From positions 1 through 6,574 of the forward strand of contig UQQQ01000078.1 of NCBI GenBank assembly GCA_900543165.1: a stretch of DNA of 6,574 nt, given 5' to 3'. The stretch's first letter is position 1, and each line of letters opens with the position of its first letter. Below, piece after piece: positions 1 to 5,943 of the stretch. The translations under genes were made by a program, and so were the position numbers. Under the pieces are notes generated by a model. It made no database searches. It worked only from the letters and a program-made list of their open reading frames with translations, and was not told the origin of the DNA. Source of the stretch: an uncultured Dialister sp. Its GTDB lineage: Bacteria > Bacillota > Negativicutes > Veillonellales > Dialisteraceae.

Positions 1-60
1 AAAGTAAAAAGGGGCTGTGAAGAAATGGGGATTCATTTCTTCACAGCCCCTTTTTACTTT
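1..60. terminator. Perfect bidirectional intrinsic terminator
   Basis: Two 27-nt arms (1-27 and 34-60) are exact reverse complements around a 6-nt loop. The outer part of the arms is A-rich on the left and T-rich on the right, so a transcript from either strand ends in a GC-rich stem (core GGGGCTGTGAAG) followed by a U-rich tract. It would stop a plus-strand gene lying left of the window as well as the small minus-strand gene ending at 138. A GC hairpin at 95-101/112-118 without a U tract lies between that gene and this terminator. Confidence 0.9.
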
Positions 61-137
61 GCCCGGGATGGGGAAGGGGGAGCGCATATCGGCCGCAGGG
101 GTCAGTCACTCCCCCTGCCATGCCGTGCATCCGCTGT

Positions 138-383
138 CTATTTCAGATATTTCTTCCCGAGCTTCCATGTCAGAGCCAGCGACTGCTGGAGCAGGAAGAA
201 ATGGAAAGCCCGCATGGGGTGCAGGAGCCAGAAGGCCTTCTTGATGGGAGCAAGTGCCTGCCAGCCTTCTGCCTCTTTCTTTGTCGGTGTATATGCCTCC
301 TGCCTTGCATTCAGCCCCTTGGCAAGGAATGCGCCCAAAAGTGCGAGCAGGATCATTTTGAGAATGCCATTCTTGTTATTCAC
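138..383 (-). CDS. Small predicted membrane protein, function unknown
   Basis: I do not recognise this 81-residue protein. Residues 7-21 form a short hydrophobic segment (ILKMILLALLGAFLA) followed by a polar stretch, then a second hydrophobic/aromatic and basic stretch at about 50-75 (AFWLLHP, AFHFFLLQQ) and a lysine-rich tail ending LGKKYLK. This suggests an inner-membrane or membrane-associated protein with one anchor and perhaps a second amphipathic helix. Start choice: AGAGG at 396-392 lies 8 nt before a GTG at 383. An in-frame ATG at 389 would touch the Shine-Dalgarno site, so GTG is preferred; the ATG would add two residues. Upstream reading to 533 is open but lies behind the promoter. 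A promoter directly upstream and a terminator downstream support a real, single-gene unit. Confidence 0.6.
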   Translation of the reverse strand: MNNKNGILKMILLALLGAFLAKGLNARQEAYTPTKKEAEGWQALAPIKKAFWLLHPMRAFHFFLLQQSLALTWKLGKKYLK

Positions 384-402
384 GATCATCACCTCTATCC
401 GT

Positions 403-431
403 ATTATAGCAAAGGGGAGTGCGTTAGGCAA
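403..431 (-). promoter_or_regulatory. Sigma-A type promoter of the small membrane protein gene
   Basis: On the minus strand, TTGCCT (431-426) is followed after exactly 17 bp by a perfect TATAAT (408-403). The predicted start of transcription near 396 leaves almost no 5' leader: the message would begin at or just before the AGAGG Shine-Dalgarno site. That is unusually short, so either the transcript starts a few bases earlier or translation is nearly leaderless. Confidence 0.55.
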
Positions 432-528
432 GTTGTGGTATGATAGTTGAAGGTTCAGGGGGAAAAAATAGGGATTGAGGGAGGCGGGCGGAGGCTTCGC
501 CGCAATTTTGATAGCGATTCGCGCCGTT

Positions 529-850
529 GTCATTTCGAGCGAAGTCGAGAAATCTCTATTGCAGTACGGAAATCAGCACGTATGCGCTATTCTAGGGAAA
601 CGCTGATTAAATCGCAGAGTCAGATTCCACAAGAATTTTTATACATGACTTCGTCATAGCCTTCCTTAAATAGCTTGCTATTCGCGTCAGGCTATTCCTC
701 GTCATGTATAAAAATTCAAGAGTAAAATCTGACAACGATTTATCAGTGTTTCCCTAGAAACGATGTCTTGGTGCTGCGTTTTTCTGTTATCTCGCAATTA
801 CTGCTTGCCAGTGTGCAATAAAGATCGAGTGCTACGCTCGGGATGACGAT
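529..850. repeat. Interspersed palindromic repeat, interrupted by a second element
   Basis: The left end (from 529, GTCATTTCGAGCGAAG) and the reverse complement of the right end (from 848, GTCATCCCGAGCGTAG) match. The match continues imperfectly inward through ATCTcTATTGCA and a shared CAGCAC. The arms are interrupted by the 160-bp element at 595-754. Translating the left arm gives the phrase CHFERSREIS, which from memory turns up as a spurious peptide in many unrelated bacterial genomes; I could not verify this here. There is no coding capacity. It fills most of the gene-free stretch between the small membrane protein and maf. Confidence 0.6.
595..754. repeat. MITE-like palindromic element, copy 1
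   Basis: A 160-bp element starts GGGAAAC and ends GTTTCCC, and lies directly between TA dinucleotides (593-594 and 755-756). Its arms pair over most of their length. The outer part CGCTGATTAAATCG faces CGATTTATCAGTG, the inner 10 bp at 640-649 and 701-710 are exactly complementary, and a perfect 6-bp hairpin AATAGC-TT-GCTATT (669-682) forms the tip. It contains no plausible ORF, so if it moves it depends on a transposase elsewhere. A second copy lies at 1602-1761 in the same orientation, roughly 84% identical by hand alignment, and a solitary end lies at 4434-4452. Confidence 0.75.
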
Positions 851-861
851 ATGGGATAATC

Positions 862-896
862 CCAGTCACCAGCTACCAGTCACTCTTATCCCCTAA
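862..896. repeat. Degenerate heptanucleotide tandem array A
   Basis: In 7-bp register the plus strand reads CCAGTCA, CCAGCTA, CCAGTCA, CTCTTAT, CCCCTAA. The first and third units are identical. The array ends 40 bp before the maf start codon. It is short and degenerate, but the same period occurs in three other arrays in this window. Confidence 0.45.
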
Positions 897-936
897 ACCG
901 TTAGACTACGAATTTTTCAGAAAAGGAGCATTCACT

Positions 937-1563
937 ATGCACATCATTTTAGCTTCTGCTTCGCCGCGCCGGCGAGAGCTCATCCATCAGATCGGCTGGA
1001 CGGAGGAAATCTGTCCGTCCTCTTTTTCTGAAGCGGCGACGCCCAAAGAAGCCCGCGCGAGGCTCGGAGAATTTCCCGAAGATGTTTGTCGGGAAATCTC
1101 CCGCGTTGAAGATGCCGGACTTGTGACTCTCTTCAATGCGTATGGCAAAGGGAAGCGCATTTGTGAGGAGAAAGGCGACGAAGTTCCGATCGTGGCGGCC
1201 GATACCGTCGTGACACTGGATGGCGATATTCTGGGAAAACCAAGGGATACGAACGATGCGCGCGCGATGCTCCGCCTTCTCTCAGGAAGAGAGCATGCAG
1301 TGAAGACAGGCCTCGCTGTCTTTCATAAGGATCGCGTTCATCTCCATGTCGAGACGACGCGCGTCTATTTCCGAAAGCTCTTAGATCTGGAAATCGATCG
1401 CTACGTCGCCACCGGTGAACCGATGGATAAGGCCGGCGCCTACGGTATTCAAGGGAAGGGTGCGATCCTTGTTCCTAAAATCGAAGGCTCGTATGATAAC
1501 GTAGTCGGTCTGCCCCTGACGGCGCTGTATGAAATGATAAATGGTATTACGTTTTCTGAATAG
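937..1563 (+). CDS. maf: Maf/YhdE-type nucleoside triphosphate pyrophosphatase
   Basis: This 208-residue cytoplasmic house-cleaning enzyme of the Maf family hydrolyses non-canonical or excess nucleoside triphosphates to the monophosphate and pyrophosphate. Members of the YhdE branch act on dTTP, UTP and modified pyrimidine nucleotides. Visible motifs: N-terminal SASPRR (7-12), VAADTVV (86-92, including the conserved Asp 89), GKPRD (100-104), SGREHAVKTG (116-125), EPMDKAGAYGIQG (161-173) and IEGSYDNVVGLPL (182-194). The DKAGAYGIQG form is typical of YhdE rather than YceF, so the dTTP/UTP type is favoured. Length is slightly above the usual 190-200 because of a longer segment at about 60-82. 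The start is firm: AGGAG at 924-928 lies 8 nt before ATG. It appears monocistronic, with palindromic elements on both sides. I see no clear promoter in the repeat-filled upstream region. Confidence 0.95.
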   Translation: MHIILASASPRRRELIHQIGWTEEICPSSFSEAATPKEARARLGEFPEDVCREISRVEDAGLVTLFNAYGKGKRICEEKGDEVPIVAADTVVTLDGDILGKPRDTNDARAMLRLLSGREHAVKTGLAVFHKDRVHLHVETTRVYFRKLLDLEIDRYVATGEPMDKAGAYGIQGKGAILVPKIEGSYDNVVGLPLTALYEMINGITFSE

Positions 1564-1601
1564 CTGGCATTCAAAACGATATCCGAATCAAGTTGGAGTT
1601 A

Positions 1602-1761
1602 GGAAAACGCTGATTCAATCGCAGAGTCAGCTTTTACAAGAATTTTTATGCATAGCTTCGTCATAGCCTTCCTTACATAGCTCGCTATTCGCGCCCCTTA
1701 TTCCTCGCTACGCATAAAAATTTAAGAGTAAAATCTGACAATGATTGAATCGGTGTTTCCT
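1602..1761. repeat. MITE-like palindromic element, copy 2
   Basis: This is a second 160-bp copy, from GGAAAAC to GTTTCCT, again directly between TA dinucleotides (1600-1601 and 1762-1763) and in the same orientation as copy 1. Differences from copy 1 are often paired across the stem: A643/T707 become G1650/C1713, G647/C703 become A1654/T1709, and A648/T702 become G1655/C1708. In the outer arm, GATTCAATC (1612-1620) pairs perfectly with GATTGAATC (1743-1751). It begins 38 bp after the maf stop codon, so maf transcripts probably read into it; no separate terminator is visible after maf. Confidence 0.75.
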
Positions 1762-1876
1762 TAAAAATGCGGCGGAGCCGCTACCGGCAACTCCTCACGC
1801 AAGGGAAAATTTTCAAACGTAATCATGGGACAGCACGCCCCAAGGGCTCACACCACATCTATTCCCCAACCTTTCC

Positions 1877-1905
1877 TTAACAAATTCCCTAAAATATGAT
1901 ATGGT
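1877..1905 (+). promoter_or_regulatory. Probable promoter of the TonB-dependent receptor gene
   Basis: TTAACA (1877-1882) is followed after 17 bp by TATGGT (1900-1905), with TG at 1897-1898 giving an extended -10 (TGATATGGT). Transcription would begin near 1912, leaving a leader of about 110 nt. The stretch is strongly AT-rich compared with its surroundings. I looked for a Fur box (TGATAAT-N-ATTATCA) here: only the left half of TGATATGGTAATACA resembles one, so iron regulation cannot be claimed. Confidence 0.45.
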
Positions 1906-1920
1906 AATACATACATGTGG

Positions 1921-1967
1921 CTCAGAATTTCTATGAAAATATATTTTTTCTACAAAAAAATTCTGAG
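1921..1967 (+). promoter_or_regulatory. Stem-loop in the receptor mRNA leader
   Basis: CTCAGAATTT (1921-1930) and AAATTCTGAG (1958-1967) are exact reverse complements separated by 27 AT-rich nt. The hairpin would form in the 5' leader, about 55 nt before the start codon. There is no U-tract terminator after it and no recognised riboswitch consensus. It could be an mRNA stability element or a protein-binding site; the role is unknown. Confidence 0.4.
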
Positions 1968-2021
1968 GAATATCTTTTCTTTTATCAGAGAGAGGAAAGA
2001 AATAGTAAAGGGGAATTGAAA

Positions 2022-4169
2022 ATGAAAGACATGAAAAAAACAGCGGCTCTTCTGGCAGCTATGGCGCTTCTCGGCGTGGGCAGCGCAAGTGCGGCAGAGG
2101 CCGCTCCGATGTATGCTCTGAAGGGCATCACCGTCACCGCGACCCGTCAGGCGGAAAGCCTCAAGGATGTGCCGGCGAATGTACAGGTCATCACCGAGAA
2201 GGACATCAAGCTGCGCAATGTACAGACCGCTTCTGATGCCGTTGCGATGGCGACCGGCGTCTCTGCTTCGAATTCTGTCGAAGGCACGGTGAACCTTCGC
2301 GGCTATAGCTCGAAGAACATCCTCGTCCTTGTCGATGGACAGCAGATGAATACCGCATGGAACGGCGATGTCGACTGGAACATGATCCCTGTCGAGAATA
2401 TCCGTAAGATCGAGGTCGTTTCCGGCGGTCAGTCTGCCCTTTACGGCGGTCGTGCGGTCGGCGGCGTCATCAATATCATGACGAAGAGCGAGAAGCGGGA
2501 TGGCGTCCACGGCTCTGCGGTCGTCAGCTACGGCAGCCACGCTACGGTGAAGCAGGCGTATGCCGTGCATGGGAAGAAGGACAAGCTGTCTTGGGGGACA
2601 TTCTATGAGAGCAAGCAGACGAACGGCTGGAAGAGCTATAACGTCTACCTGAGCCCTGAGAAGGCAGGCTCTCTTACCACAACCGCCAAACTGGATCCAA
2701 GTGCTGATGGTGGTACAGTCATTGGGAACCGCGGTCAAAAGCACGCGCTTTCTGAAAATTACGGTTTCAATCTTGGTTACGCTTTCAATGATGACCAAAA
2801 GCTGACCTATAAGTATACCCATGCCATCTATGACTGGCATTATGATGGCGGCGAATCATTCACTGGAACATGGGGGCAGAAATACACGTATGGAAATAAT
2901 AAGATAGGTGACTTATATACGGCGGCTGATTTCCTTGGGGATAAAGGATGGCGTACATACAACATGCATTCTCTGACCTATAACGATCAGAAGAACAAAG
3001 TACATGCGCATTTCGGTATGACAGACTATACCAAAGATGGTTACACCAAACCGGATAAATCGGTCAAAGCAGAAGAAAATTTTAATGGGAAAGGTTCAAA
3101 AACTTCATATCCATCCAGATCTTGGGATTTCGATATCAATAAACGCTGGACACTGGATGCGCATACCGTATTAGCCGGTTTTTCGTATGGAATGGATCGC
3201 TTTGATTATACGAGCTATAAAGGAGTCTCTGATTGGAAAAACTGGTTTAGCACTGGAAAGGTAAATCAGAAGACAGGTGGCAAAGATAAGTATTGGGCTC
3301 TTTATGTGCAGGATAAATGGGCATTTGCTCCGAAGTGGACAGCCTACATTGGCGGTCGCTATGATCATTATACTAAGTATGACGGATACGATAATAAAAA
3401 CAAATCAGTAGATATCACTGATTCGAAATCGTATTCTCAGTTTTCTCCGAAATTGTCCGTAGACTATGCATGGAATAATGATACCAATTTGTATCTCTCC
3501 TACGGAAAATCCTTCAATGCACCAATCCTGTATCAATTATACAGATATACACCGGGAATGGGTGCATCTGCTAAGCCCATTTATCCGAACCCGTCGCTGA
3601 AGCCTGAAACTACCGATACGTGGGAACTCGGGATGAAGAAAAAAATCAGTAAAAAGACGGATGTTCATGCGGACGTATTCTATGCGAAGACAAAAGACTA
3701 TATCGATAAGCCCTTATTTAAGGATGGCAAGCAGTACCAGAACGTCGGTGAAGCCAAGACGCACGGCTTCGAAATCGCGGTGAACCAGAAGCACAGCGAT
3801 AGCTGGACTTCCTACATCAATTACACTTGGCAGACGGGCAAGATCGATGGCGATAAGAACTACGACATCCCGCGTCACCTGCTCCATCTCGGCACGACCT
3901 TCCACAAGGATCCATGGACGGTGAACGTCGACGGCATGTTCATCTCCGATCGCACCGAAGCGGGTATGATCGGTGGACATTTCAAATCACGCGATGCGTA
4001 CTTCCTCCTGAACCTCAATACAAACTACCAGTTCAACAAGAATTTCTCCATGCAGTTTGCCGTCGAGAATGTCCTCGATCGCGAATATTTCGATGAAGAT
4101 ATTTCTACGAACCATTACTATATCGGTGATGGCCGCACCTTCACGCTGTCTGCGCGATATGCTTTCTAA
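2022..4169 (+). CDS. TonB-dependent outer-membrane receptor, substrate unknown
   Basis: This 715-residue ligand-gated outer-membrane transporter is powered by TonB-ExbBD. Residues 1-27 form a Sec signal peptide (KK, then a hydrophobic core, then SASA/AEA cleavage sites). ITVTATR (36-42) looks like the TonB box. The plug domain spans about 45-155: DVPANVQVIT, VNLRGY, ILVLVDGQQM, and a closing SGGQSALYGGRAVGGVINIM. The rest is a 22-stranded-type barrel with NPSLKPETTDTWELGMK (about 525-541) near its C-terminal third, ending in aromatic RYAF, the usual beta-signal. Start: AGGGGA (2009-2014) lies 7 nt before ATG. An in-frame GTG at 1917 would prepend non-signal sequence and is rejected. Length fits siderophore, haem or cobalamin receptors, and no neighbour decides between them. 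The central part (about residues 224-566) is much more AT-rich than both ends. Confidence 0.93.
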   Translation: MKDMKKTAALLAAMALLGVGSASAAEAAPMYALKGITVTATRQAESLKDVPANVQVITEKDIKLRNVQTASDAVAMATGVSASNSVEGTVNLRGYSSKNILVLVDGQQMNTAWNGDVDWNMIPVENIRKIEVVSGGQSALYGGRAVGGVINIMTKSEKRDGVHGSAVVSYGSHATVKQAYAVHGKKDKLSWGTFYESKQTNGWKSYNVYLSPEKAGSLTTTAKLDPSADGGTVIGNRGQKHALSENYGFNLGYAFNDDQKLTYKYTHAIYDWHYDGGESFTGTWGQKYTYGNNKIGDLYTAADFLGDKGWRTYNMHSLTYNDQKNKVHAHFGMTDYTKDGYTKPDKSVKAEENFNGKGSKTSYPSRSWDFDINKRWTLDAHTVLAGFSYGMDRFDYTSYKGVSDWKNWFSTGKVNQKTGGKDKYWALYVQDKWAFAPKWTAYIGGRYDHYTKYDGYDNKNKSVDITDSKSYSQFSPKLSVDYAWNNDTNLYLSYGKSFNAPILYQLYRYTPGMGASAKPIYPNPSLKPETTDTWELGMKKKISKKTDVHADVFYAKTKDYIDKPLFKDGKQYQNVGEAKTHGFEIAVNQKHSDSWTSYINYTWQTGKIDGDKNYDIPRHLLHLGTTFHKDPWTVNVDGMFISDRTEAGMIGGHFKSRDAYFLLNLNTNYQFNKNFSMQFAVENVLDREYFDEDISTNHYYIGDGRTFTLSARYAF

Positions 4170-4203
4170 TTAGAAATGAGAAATTAGAAATGCGAAATGG
4201 TGG
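4169..4203. repeat. Degenerate heptanucleotide tandem array B at the receptor stop codon
   Basis: Beginning on the last base of the receptor's TAA stop, the units in 7-bp register are ATTAGAA, ATGAGAA, ATTAGAA, ATGCGAA, ATGGTGG. Units 1 and 3 are identical, and units 2 and 4 differ by one base, so the array also reads as a 14-bp tandem duplication. Confidence 0.55.
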
Positions 4204-4269
4204 TGCGCGGGCTAAACCGTAGTGACTAGTATTTCGTCTTGCATTTCATTGGATGCACCTCGATAGAAA

Positions 4270-4304
4270 GTGAGGAGTGAGGAATTAGGAGTGAGGAGTG
4301 GTAG
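4270..4304. repeat. Degenerate heptanucleotide tandem array C
   Basis: Units in 7-bp register are GTGAGGA, GTGAGGA, ATTAGGA, GTGAGGA, GTGGTAG. Three of the five are identical and the third differs only in its first three bases. The strand is purine-rich. The ATTAGGA unit resembles ATTAGAA of array B, 66 bp upstream, which suggests one family. Confidence 0.6.
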
Positions 4305-4306
4305 AA

Positions 4307-4332
4307 GGGGCGCACAATTCATATGGCGCCCC
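4307..4332. other. GC-rich stem-loop downstream of the receptor
   Basis: GGGGCGC (4307-4313) and GCGCCCC (4326-4332) are exact complements around a 12-nt AT-rich loop. There is no immediate T tract (ATTTTATA comes 10 nt later), so it is at best a weak terminator or a 3'-end protecting structure for the receptor mRNA. Confidence 0.35.
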
Positions 4333-4433
4333 AATACCCCATTTTATAAAGTTGTCTGTGCAATAACTTATATAAAAACTTGGCGACGCTTCCAAATTTT
4401 GTGCGTCGCACCTTCATTTCTAATTCTTTTGGG

Positions 4434-4452
4434 AATCAGCGTTTCCCTAGAA
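4434..4452. repeat. Solitary end of the MITE-like element
   Basis: Nineteen bases here are the exact reverse complement of 590-608, the left end of MITE copy 1 including its flanking TTCTA. The matching TA lies at 4448-4449. Sequence to the left (TTCTTTTGGG) does not continue into the element, so this is a deleted remnant or an isolated end next to the terminator that starts at 4462. Confidence 0.55.
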
Positions 4453-4461
4453 CCTAAACCT

Positions 4462-4508
4462 CACACAAAAAGCACGTCTGAGAAAATCTCAGACGTGCTT
4501 TTTGTGTG
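4462..4508. terminator. Perfect bidirectional intrinsic terminator between convergent genes
   Basis: Two 21-nt arms (4462-4482 and 4488-4508) are exact reverse complements around the 5-nt loop AAAAT. Each arm carries a GC-containing core (GCACGTCTGAG) and a five-base A or T run, giving a U tract in both directions. It sits between the receptor gene (+, ends 4169) and the aminopeptidase gene (-, ends 4663) and would terminate both. Confidence 0.9.
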
Positions 4509-4563
4509 TCATGATGTATAAATCTGTGAACAATACTATTAAGTTAAGCGGCAAAACGTCCTG

Positions 4564-4602
4564 GCTCCCCGTCGGGGGAGCTGCCGAAGGCAGAGGGGCA
4601 GC
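4564..4602. repeat. Tandem GC hairpins, probable interspersed intergenic repeat
   Basis: GCTCCCC (4564-4570) pairs with GGGGAGC (4575-4581), followed at once by CTGCC-GAA-GGCAG (4581-4593). An alternative pairing is GCTGCC (4580-4585) with GGCAGC (4597-4602). Similar CTCCCC..GGGGAGCTG phrases are, from memory, frequent between genes in Firmicutes; this is not verified. It lies in the 3' region of the aminopeptidase transcript, before the terminator. Confidence 0.45.
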
Positions 4603-4643
4603 ACTGTGGATGGCGAGGAAATGAGTGAATCTGATTTCCCGTA

Positions 4644-4671
4644 TCACCCTAATCCCCAGTCCCTACTCATA
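4644..4671. repeat. Degenerate heptanucleotide tandem array D at the aminopeptidase stop codon
   Basis: On the minus strand the units are TATGAGT, AGGGACT, GGGGATT, AGGGTGA, in 7-bp register. The TAG stop of the aminopeptidase gene lies across the first two units. The repeat is weaker than in arrays B and C and is supported mainly by the shared period and the shared position at a stop codon. Confidence 0.35.
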
Positions 4672-5943
4672 GAATTTTGTCACAGCATCGACGAGGTAGG
4701 CGGTATCCTTGACGCCAGCCGTCTCATAGGAGGAGTGCATGGCGAGCTGGGGGAGACCGATGTCGACGGTCGGCATGGCGACGCGGGTATTTGAAATGTT
4801 GCCCAGCGTGGAGCCGCCGGGGTTGTCACTGTGGTTTGTGAAGGTCTGCGTGGGGATGGCATGGTCTTTGCAGAGCTTCTTGAAGTAGGCGGCGGAGAAG
4901 GCATTGGTCGCATATTTCTGCGCGGCGCTGTACTTGATGACGATGCCGCCATTGATGACGGGACGGTTCACGGGATCCGCGTATTCCGGGTGGTTCGGGT
5001 GGACGCTGTGGGCGTTGTCGGCGGAGATCATGAAGCTTCTCGCGATCATGGCCATGGTTTCATCATAGCTGTATCCGAGGGAGCGAGCGAGACGCTCAAG
5101 TGTATTCGCAAGGAAGGTGGAGCCGGCGCCCTGTGAGGTGGCGCTGCCGACTTCTTCGTTATCGAAGAGGGCGTAGACGGAGATGTATTTCTCCTTCTGC
5201 CCCTGTGTGAAGCCGCGGAAGCAGGCGAAAGCGCACTGCAGGTCGTCGAGCTTCGGCGAGGAGATGAATTCTCTCTCTTCGCCCCAGATGGCGGCGGGGA
5301 CGCGGCTGTAGAGGGTGAGGTCATGGGCAAGGATGTCCTCGGCCTTCACTTTGGCAGCGGCGGCGATGACGTCCATGAAAGGGGTCTTGGCGCCGGTCAT
5401 GCCATAGAGAGGGAGCATGTCCTTCTGGACTTTCCACTCTTTATGCTGGTTCACGCTGCGGTCCATATGGATCGCGACGGAGGGGATGACGAGCATGGTG
5501 CCGTCGATCGCGACGATCTTCTCTGCGAGGTGACCGTTCTCCGTGACGAGAAGACGTCCGGCGACGGAGAGAGGACGGTCGAGCCAGGTCGACATGATCA
5601 TGCCGCCGTAGCCCTCGACATTGAGCTTCACATACGGGCCATCTGCGATTTCCGGATTCTCTTTGATCTTGAAGGTCGGAGAGTCGCAGTGCGAGGCAGT
5701 GATATGGAAGGCTTCTGCGCCTTCTTCCGGTACGGTGAAGGCCATGAGGGCGCTGCCATTTCTGGTGACGACGTACTTGCCGCCTTTCTCGATCTGCCAT
5801 GGGTCTTCTTCGCGGATCTCCGTGAAGCCTGCGTAGAGGAGCGCCGCCTTGATGCCGCGGACGGCATGGAAGGTGGAGGGGGACTTGGCGATGAAATGGA
5901 TGAGGTCGCGGCTGATGTCATCTGCGGTGATTGGCTGTTCCAT
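4663..5943 (-). CDS. apeB: M18 family zinc aminopeptidase
   Basis: This 426-residue enzyme is of the usual length for bacterial M18 (aspartyl aminopeptidase/ApeB-like) peptidases, cytosolic dinuclear-zinc enzymes that remove N-terminal residues from peptides. Motifs in order: SHCDSP (84-89, metal ligand His 85 with Asp 87), KLDDL (231-235, bridging Asp), DNEEVGS (261-267, catalytic Glu and metal-ligand Glu), SADNAHSVHPN (307-317), HSDNPGGSTLGN (371-382) and PQLAMHSSYE (398-407, metal ligand His 403). All family landmarks are present, so the enzyme should be active. There is no signal peptide. The ATG shares its A with the TAA of the upstream gene (TAATG), with only a weak, distant TAGGA at 5959-5955, so translation is probably coupled. 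The perfect terminator at 4462-4508 ends the unit. Substrate preference cannot be read from sequence. Confidence 0.95.
   Translation of the reverse strand: MEQPITADDISRDLIHFIAKSPSTFHAVRGIKAALLYAGFTEIREEDPWQIEKGGKYVVTRNGSALMAFTVPEEGAEAFHITASHCDSPTFKIKENPEIADGPYVKLNVEGYGGMIMSTWLDRPLSVAGRLLVTENGHLAEKIVAIDGTMLVIPSVAIHMDRSVNQHKEWKVQKDMLPLYGMTGAKTPFMDVIAAAAKVKAEDILAHDLTLYSRVPAAIWGEEREFISSPKLDDLQCAFACFRGFTQGQKEKYISVYALFDNEEVGSATSQGAGSTFLANTLERLARSLGYSYDETMAMIARSFMISADNAHSVHPNHPEYADPVNRPVINGGIVIKYSAAQKYATNAFSAAYFKKLCKDHAIPTQTFTNHSDNPGGSTLGNISNTRVAMPTVDIGLPQLAMHSSYETAGVKDTAYLVDAVTKFYE

Noticed and set aside
25..450. Plus-strand open frames opposite the small membrane protein gene
   Set aside because: They begin inside the terminator stem and have no ribosome site. 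The minus strand has promoter, ribosome site and terminator.
447..659. 70-residue open frame containing CHFERSREIS
   Set aside because: It is a translation across the interspersed repeat and into the MITE, a typical spurious repeat ORF.
529..850. CRISPR-like array
   Set aside because: The repeats are inverted arms of palindromes, not regularly spaced direct repeats with unique spacers.
1897..1911. Possible Fur box over the receptor promoter
   Set aside because: Only the left half resembles TGATAAT; the right half matches at two of seven positions.
1917..2021. GTG start extending the receptor by 35 residues
   Set aside because: The extension is AT-rich leader with a stem-loop, lacks a ribosome site, and would bury the clear signal peptide that starts at ATG 2022.
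1950..2840. 296-residue open frame antisense to the receptor
   Set aside because: A mirror of the GC-rich codon pattern of the receptor gene; basic, repetitive-looking composition with no domain, promoter or ribosome site.
893..4220. Shared CTAAACCGT next to arrays A (893-901) and B (4212-4220)
   Set aside because: A 9-bp match is expected many times by chance in a window of this size, and the extension beyond it is gapped.
4270..4521. 83-residue open frame between the receptor and the aminopeptidase
   Set aside because: It runs through heptad array C, a MITE end and a terminator stem, so it is not coding.
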